A stretch of DNA of 9,313 nucleotides from an uncultured Phascolarctobacterium sp. (lineage in GTDB: Bacteria > Bacillota > Negativicutes > Acidaminococcales > Acidaminococcaceae): contig CALCUU010000162.1 in NCBI GenBank assembly GCA_937906915.1, positions 1-9,313 of the forward strand, in the 5' to 3' direction. How positions within the stretch are numbered: position 1 is the first letter of the stretch; each line of letters opens with the position of its first letter. The position numbers and the translations under genes were made by a program. A model generated the notes under the pieces. That model was not told the origin of the DNA. It searched no databases and saw only the letters and a list, made by a program, of their open reading frames with translations. Shown in pieces: positions 5,843 through 9,313 of this stretch.

Positions 5843-6172
5843 TCACCTCCTATGTTCTTTGATGCGAACATATTGCGGAAACTGTTGCGCTAATTCTTCC
5901 ACACCATAGTACATGGTCATAAAAAGAAGTTGCGACAATTCATCCGGTGCACTGTTCAGTGCTACTTCTAAAATACCGTCCTCTTCATCCACACGATAGA
6001 ACGGTTTACGTTTCAAGTGTCTTTCGAGTCCAAGAAGCGGAGCCTGCGTAAACATGGAAACTGAATTACAAACTAAATCAATTTCTCCTGCTTTTACAGA
6101 ACCTGAATGACCACTCACCTTGTAGCTGGTAATCATTCCATTCTTGTCCTTGTATAAATCAAGCGTAATCAT
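5843..6172 (-). CDS. prp: Ribosomal-processing cysteine protease Prp (YsxB family)
   Basis: This 109-residue protein belongs to the Prp/YsxB family, the cysteine protease that removes the N-terminal extension of L27. The catalytic residues are in place: His22 in VSGHSG and Cys35 in EIDLVCNSVS, the equivalent of the family DIVCAAVS motif. Its length is typical. It sits between rplU and rpmA, its usual place, and its substrate is the product of the next gene. The ATG at 6170-6172 comes 5 nt after the rplU stop codon and has no convincing Shine-Dalgarno (the sequence before it is TTAATTTTT). Translation may therefore depend on reinitiation after rplU and yield less protease than ribosomal protein; that yield effect is an inference. 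Confidence 0.93.
   Translation of the reverse strand: MITLDLYKDKNGMITSYKVSGHSGSVKAGEIDLVCNSVSMFTQAPLLGLERHLKRKPFYRVDEEDGILEVALNSAPDELSQLLFMTMYYGVEELAQQFPQYVRIKEHRR
5846..5851 (-). promoter_or_regulatory. Ribosome binding site of rpmA inside the end of prp
   Basis: The minus strand reads AGG AGG TGA, which is the last two Arg codons plus stop of prp and at the same time a perfect Shine-Dalgarno for rpmA, 8 nt before its ATG. A ribosome finishing prp therefore covers the rpmA start region, which suggests coupling of the two genes. Confidence 0.85.
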
Positions 6173-6177
6173 AAAAA

Positions 6178-6489
6178 TTAAGCTTCGATTTTAACGATTT
6201 CAACTGCAGTGAACGGTTGACGATGACCTTGACGGATACGGTAGTTGGATTTTGCTTTGTATTTGAAAACGAAGATTTTGTCAGCTTTGCCTTGTTCTAC
6301 AACTTTAGCAACAACTTTTGCGCCTTCAACAACGGGTTTGCCGATTTTAACGTCAGCGTCGTTTACTACGGTCAAAACTTCTTCAAAAACAACTTCAGCG
6401 CCAACTTCTACGTTCAATTTTTCAACTTTCAAAGTTTCGCCTTCGCTAACGCGGTATTGTTTGCCGCCGGTTTTGATAATTGCGTACAT
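6178..6489 (-). CDS. rplU: 50S ribosomal protein L21
   Basis: This 103-residue protein is full-length L21, which binds 23S rRNA near L20. It starts MYAIIKTGGKQYRV and ends with the rRNA-binding segment FVFKYKAKSNYRIRQGHRQ and FTAVEIVKI. The start is the ATG at 6487-6489 with GGGAGG 8 nt upstream (6498-6503). It opens the rplU-prp-rpmA unit. Upstream are a strong promoter and a structured leader of about 100 nt that probably gives autogenous control. Confidence 0.97.
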   Translation of the reverse strand: MYAIIKTGGKQYRVSEGETLKVEKLNVEVGAEVVFEEVLTVVNDADVKIGKPVVEGAKVVAKVVEQGKADKIFVFKYKAKSNYRIRQGHRQPFTAVEIVKIEA

Positions 6490-6590
6490 CTATTGCACCT
6501 CCCTTATGATAGACTCGCTAAATACGGTACTCTTATTGAGTTTACGGAACCTCTCTACGCGGTTGGGGACGAACTGATAGCAGTCCATAC
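6490..6590 (-). ncRNA. Probable L21 leader (cis-regulatory 5' UTR of rplU)
   Basis: The rplU transcript should begin near 6590, giving a leader of about 100 nt. Short hairpins are visible when it is read 5' to 3' on the minus strand. GGAC...GTCC encloses ACTG/CAGT, AACC pairs with GGTT across GCGTAGAGA, and ACTC pairs with GAGT across AATAA just upstream of the ribosome binding site. Firmicutes rplU genes commonly carry the L21 leader, an RNA thought to bind a ribosomal protein of this operon. Position and length fit; I could not align it to the family model, so the name is tentative. Confidence 0.5.
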
Positions 6591-6596
6591 TGGAAT

Positions 6597-6625
6597 ATTT
6601 TACCTAATATAATTTTATTTGTCAA
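6597..6625 (-). promoter_or_regulatory. Strong promoter of rplU-prp-rpmA, overlapping the 3' end of the RNase G gene
   Basis: The minus strand carries a perfect -35 TTGACA (6620-6625), a 17-bp spacer and a -10 TAAAAT (6597-6602). The -35 uses the codons ATT GAC AAA at the end of the RNase gene, and that gene's stop codon lies in the spacer. No terminator separates the two genes, so readthrough from the RNase gene could add to this promoter. Confidence 0.88.
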
Positions 6626-8030
6626 TACTGCTGTTGTCCAAAATCATAAAAGATTCGTGGTGCAACCCAGTATCGGCTTCAATTTTAATGGAGCAGGCAA
6701 GCTCACGTTCCCATTGGCGCATATCCTTTTGCTTCAGCCAATCAGCCAGCCACGGATTTGCGGCAATCAAAACATTTTTAGAGCTTCCTCTTTGCCCAAG
6801 CAGGCTACGCAAACGACGCTTAATCTCCAGCGCCAAGGTTTCCCTGCTTTGTACCCTGCCACTGCCACTGCAAATGGGGCAAGGCGAATATAATACGGAA
6901 GATAAATTTTGACGGGACTTTTTGCGGGTAATCTCCACCAAATTCAAAACGGTAATGTCCTGAACCTTGGGATGCATCTTGTCACCGCTCAAAGCATTTT
7001 GCAGAACGCTTAAAATTTCTGCCTTGTGTTCTTCCGTGTGCATATCTATGAAATCCACCACGATGATACCGCCAATATCACGCAGGCGCAGTTGACGAGC
7101 AATCTCTGCCGCTGCCTGACGGTTAATCTCCATAATGGTTTCTTCTAAATTTTCACGACCACTGAACTTACCACTGTTAACGTCAATAACGGTCATGGCT
7201 TCTGTGTAGTCAAAGACGATGTAGCCACCGTTGGGCAAATCCACCTGCCTATCGGAGATGGAAGCAATAGCCTCCGTTTGTCCGCAATAGGCGAAGATAT
7301 CTTCCAAGCCTTGGTACATCTTCAGCTTAATCTTGCTGGCTTGAGGAAGATTTTTCATCAGCTCTTCCACACGTTTGTAAATGGCAAGGTCGTCAATCAT
7401 AATTTCTGTTAAATCAGGACGCAGATAGTCACGGGCAATGCGAATTGCCAAATCCAGCTCGCGTCTTAAAAGCGCAGGAGCCTTTGCCAATTTTTCGCGA
7501 GCAGTCAGCACTCGCCACGCAGCAGCCAGCTCCGCAATATCCGCAGCCAAAAGTTCTTCGCTTACGCCAACCGCCGCAGTACGAATAACAATGCCTACGT
7601 TTTCAGGCTTCACTGCCTCGCAGGCTTTCACCAAGCGCTCACGCTCTGCCTTATCCGTAATTTTGCGGGACACGCCAATGTAAGAAGCGTAGGGCAAAAG
7701 CACCACGTACTTACCGGGCAAGGTTACCTCGCGGGTAGCAGTAGGGCCTTTGGTACCACGAGCGTCTTTAGAAATTTGCACCAGTACGCTTTGACCTTCG
7801 GTTACGTCCATCTTATCACCCAAGTACAAGAAGGCATTTTGTTCCAGCCCAATATCAATGAATGCTGCTTGGATGCCACGCACCACGTTGCACACGCGTC
7901 CCTTGAAAATACTGCCAACCAAATGGTTTTCTTCCGCGCGCTCTACCAAGTATTCCATAAGGCGTCCGTCTTCCACTAAACCCATACGGGTTTCGTCTTC
8001 CGTTGCGCCAATAATAATCTTCGCTGTCAT
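6615..8030 (-). CDS. rng: Ribonuclease E/G family endoribonuclease (RNase G-type)
   Basis: This 471-residue enzyme cuts single-stranded RNA, acting in rRNA 5'-end maturation and mRNA turnover. An S1 RNA-binding domain occupies about 36-125 (VGSIFKGRVCNVVRGIQAAF at 38-57). The catalytic DNase I-like region follows, with metal-binding Asp283 (VIDVNSGKFSG) and Asp326 (VVDFIDMH). Next come the QLRLRDIGG segment and the zinc-link CPICSGSG with Cys384 and Cys387. It lacks the long C-terminal degradosome scaffold of RNase E, so it is RNase G-like in size. I chose the ATG at 8030 because GGAGG lies just before it and the first residues MTAKIIIGATEDETR fit the family; longer in-frame starts run through the promoter and terminator upstream. 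It has its own promoter, is preceded by a terminator, and its stop codon lies in the rplU promoter. Confidence 0.95.
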   Translation of the reverse strand: MTAKIIIGATEDETRMGLVEDGRLMEYLVERAEENHLVGSIFKGRVCNVVRGIQAAFIDIGLEQNAFLYLGDKMDVTEGQSVLVQISKDARGTKGPTATREVTLPGKYVVLLPYASYIGVSRKITDKAERERLVKACEAVKPENVGIVIRTAAVGVSEELLAADIAELAAAWRVLTAREKLAKAPALLRRELDLAIRIARDYLRPDLTEIMIDDLAIYKRVEELMKNLPQASKIKLKMYQGLEDIFAYCGQTEAIASISDRQVDLPNGGYIVFDYTEAMTVIDVNSGKFSGRENLEETIMEINRQAAAEIARQLRLRDIGGIIVVDFIDMHTEEHKAEILSVLQNALSGDKMHPKVQDITVLNLVEITRKKSRQNLSSVLYSPCPICSGSGRVQSRETLALEIKRRLRSLLGQRGSSKNVLIAANPWLADWLKQKDMRQWERELACSIKIEADTGLHHESFMILDNSSIDK

Positions 8031-8076
8031 CACTGCCTCCTTTCTGCACCTGTGCCGTAAATTTTGAGAACACTTT

Positions 8077-8105
8077 ATTTTAACATATAAACCATTTTCT
8101 GGCAA
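8077..8105 (-). promoter_or_regulatory. Promoter of the RNase G gene
   Basis: On the minus strand TTGCCA (8100-8105), a 17-bp spacer and TAAAAT (8077-8082) form a good promoter. Transcription would start near 8070, about 40 nt before the start codon. It lies just after the terminator of the DUF2344 gene. Confidence 0.78.
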
Positions 8106-8115
8106 AAGGGGATGG

Positions 8116-8152
8116 AAAAATACCGACTTCATTTTAAAAACGAAGTCGGTAT
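8116..8152 (-). terminator. Intrinsic terminator between the DUF2344 gene and the RNase G gene
   Basis: Read on the minus strand, ATACCGACTTC (8142-8152) pairs with GAAGTCGGTAT (8120-8130), an 11-bp stem with an 11-nt loop, followed by TTTTT. It begins 11 nt after the DUF2344 stop codon and separates the radical SAM pair from rng, despite their conserved adjacency. Confidence 0.9.
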
Positions 8153-8163
8153 CAAAAAGTTTT

Positions 8164-8868
8164 TTACATTTTAAAAGCATCACGGCTCAACATAGGAAGT
8201 TTCTTGCCGTATTTATTTACTTTGTAAAGAGTATGACGTTCAATGTCTGCCATCTCCACAGGCAAATTCAAAGCGTAAGCTTCGTTCAAAGCGTTAAGCA
8301 AATCAACAGCCTTCATACTGCCGGTAGGGGTAATCTTGCATTCAAAGGCGAAGCTTGTCTTGCCGTCCTTTTGTTCCACAGCAATTTTCGGAATGTAGAA
8401 CTTAACGTCAATTTCTTTGAACTTTTCCTTACGTTTGGGGGCAGCCTTTTTAAAGAGCAGTTCTTCTGCTTCGTTGTAGCTTGCCACTGCTTCGGAAATA
8501 TCTTCTGCAAAGGGCAGGGTAACAACGTAGCTTGCACCAGCAGCTTCTGCCATTAAGGCTGCAGTGTTATTGGCAACTGCATCAGCAGCAAGCACGCGAA
8601 TACCACGAGGAAGTGCCTTATCCAAGGCTTTAGCCGCCAGCTCCACTTCCATGGGCTCTGCCAGCTCGATTTCCACAAATTCAGTGTAGCTAACAACGCC
8701 AACGCCCAATGCGGAAGCAAGGGAGAATTTCAAATGAGGGTTGAAGCCTTCGGAATAAGCAGCAGGCAATTTAGCACGACGGATGGCACGTTCAATGGTG
8801 CGCACATATTCCAAGTGAGAGATAAAGCGGATATCACGGTCTTTAGTAATTTGCATGCGTAATTTCAT
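8164..8868 (-). CDS. Radical SAM-linked protein, DUF2344 (TIGR03936 family)
   Basis: This 234-residue protein belongs to the DUF2344/TIGR03936 family, known to be encoded next to, or fused to, a radical SAM protein of the TIGR03960 type. The hallmark N-terminal block is clear: RFISHLEYVRTIERAIRRA (14-32), then LPAAYSEGFNPHLKFSLASA (34-53), LGVGVVSYTEFVEIEL and PRGIRV. The molecular function is unknown. No cofactor motif is visible, so it may help the radical SAM enzyme bind its substrate, which is an inference. Its ATG overlaps the stop codon of the radical SAM gene by one base (TAATG), and GAGGTG lies about 7 nt before it inside that gene, so the two are translationally coupled. A terminator follows. 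Confidence 0.92.
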   Translation of the reverse strand: MKLRMQITKDRDIRFISHLEYVRTIERAIRRAKLPAAYSEGFNPHLKFSLASALGVGVVSYTEFVEIELAEPMEVELAAKALDKALPRGIRVLAADAVANNTAALMAEAAGASYVVTLPFAEDISEAVASYNEAEELLFKKAAPKRKEKFKEIDVKFYIPKIAVEQKDGKTSFAFECKITPTGSMKAVDLLNALNEAYALNLPVEMADIERHTLYKVNKYGKKLPMLSRDAFKM

Positions 8869-9313
8869 TATGCTTCACCTCTTTTGTAGTCAATAATTTC
8901 TACGCCAAGCTTTTGGCACACGCCACAACCGGTACAGGTACTGCGACGGCAATCGTGGGTAAGCTCTTGAGCTTGAGCTTTTTCCCATTCGCGCCACAGG
9001 AACTTTCTGGAAACGGCAGGCTGTACATGTTCCCAAGGGAACACTTCGTTTTCGCCACGGGTGCGAGCTGCGTAGAAGTCTTTATCCAAGCCAACTTCTG
9101 CCAAAGCTTCCAGCCAACGGTCATAGGAGAAGCAATCGCTCCAGCCATCAAAGCGAGCGCCCATCTTCCACGCCGCCAGCAGCGCTTTGCCCAAGCGTCT
9201 GTCGCCACGGGCGAAGATTGCTTCTACAACGCTGGTCTTAGCATCGTGGTATTGGAAGGTAATATTTTTAACCTTGAGTGCGTCTTTCAGAAGGAATTGT
9301 TTACGGCGCAGGG
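8868..9313 (-). CDS. Radical SAM protein, TIGR03960-type, C-terminal part only
   Basis: The open frame enters from the right edge and gives the last 147 residues, so the radical SAM core with its CxxxCxxC motif is not in view. What is seen is LRRKQFLLKDALKVKN and FQYHDAKTSVVEAIFARGDRR. FDGWSDCFSYDRWLEAL, FPWEHVQPAVSRKFLWREW and a C-terminal cysteine cluster DCRRSTCTGCGVC (C-x4-C-x2-C-x2-C) follow. These match the tail of the B12-binding-domain-type radical SAM proteins of family TIGR03960, consistent with the DUF2344 partner gene next to it. The cysteine cluster may bind an auxiliary Fe-S cluster or zinc; that is an inference. The internal TTG near 9194 that could look like a start is only a Leu codon. 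Function of the family is unknown. Confidence 0.88.
   Translation of the reverse strand, partial: LRRKQFLLKDALKVKNITFQYHDAKTSVVEAIFARGDRRLGKALLAAWKMGARFDGWSDCFSYDRWLEALAEVGLDKDFYAARTRGENEVFPWEHVQPAVSRKFLWREWEKAQAQELTHDCRRSTCTGCGVCQKLGVEIIDYKRGEA

Noticed and set aside
6217..6612. Plus-strand frames opposite rplU and its leader
   Set aside because: They are antisense to the L21 gene, promoter and leader, with no start signals and Phe-rich shadow protein.
8031..8183. N-terminal extension of RNase G to 8183
   Set aside because: The extension would be translated through the RNase promoter and the DUF2344 terminator and would overlap that gene. The ATG at 8030 has a clear GGAGG and the expected family N-terminus.

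Overview
The window reads as ordinary chromosomal housekeeping DNA from a strictly anaerobic, low-to-mid GC bacterium of the Firmicutes. A class III (anaerobic) ribonucleotide reductase with a NrdR-type promoter, a fermentative-type iron-containing alcohol dehydrogenase and an L27 with a Prp-type N-terminal extension next to prp all point that way. The order radical SAM protein - DUF2344 - RNase G - L21 - Prp - L27 is typical of the phylum. An apparently exported single-domain rhodanese fits a diderm Firmicute such as a Negativicutes member, but that placement is an inference and was not searched.

Layout, left to right. (1) nrdD on the minus strand, cut by the left edge (C-terminus missing), with a strong promoter whose 17-bp spacer is filled by one NrdR box; a second box lies 32 bp away. 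(2) An EamA/DMT permease on the plus strand, ending at a shared hairpin terminator. (3) On the minus strand, an exported rhodanese and then an SGNH/GDSL esterase-like hydrolase, each with its own terminator. (4) Divergent from the hydrolase, a plus-strand butanol-dehydrogenase-like iron alcohol dehydrogenase. The two promoters have overlapping -35 boxes and a 19-bp palindrome sits on the dehydrogenase side. (5) A bidirectional terminator, then a minus-strand block read from the right edge: the tail of a TIGR03960-type radical SAM protein, its DUF2344 (TIGR03936) partner, a terminator, RNase E/G with its own promoter, a rplU promoter and probable L21 leader, then rplU-prp-rpmA with 5-nt gaps.

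How the genes work together. rplU-prp-rpmA makes two large-subunit ribosomal proteins and the protease that trims one of them. RNase G, just upstream, processes rRNA and mRNA. The radical SAM/DUF2344 pair is of unknown function but its neighbourhood hints at RNA or ribosome biology. nrdD and the alcohol dehydrogenase serve anaerobic dNTP synthesis and redox balance. I see no mobile element, CRISPR array, tRNA, rRNA or phage gene. The most informative signals are regulatory: the NrdR-promoter overlap, the back-to-back promoters with a palindrome, promoter-embedded inverted repeats at two other genes, and an unusual residue at the predicted L27 processing site.
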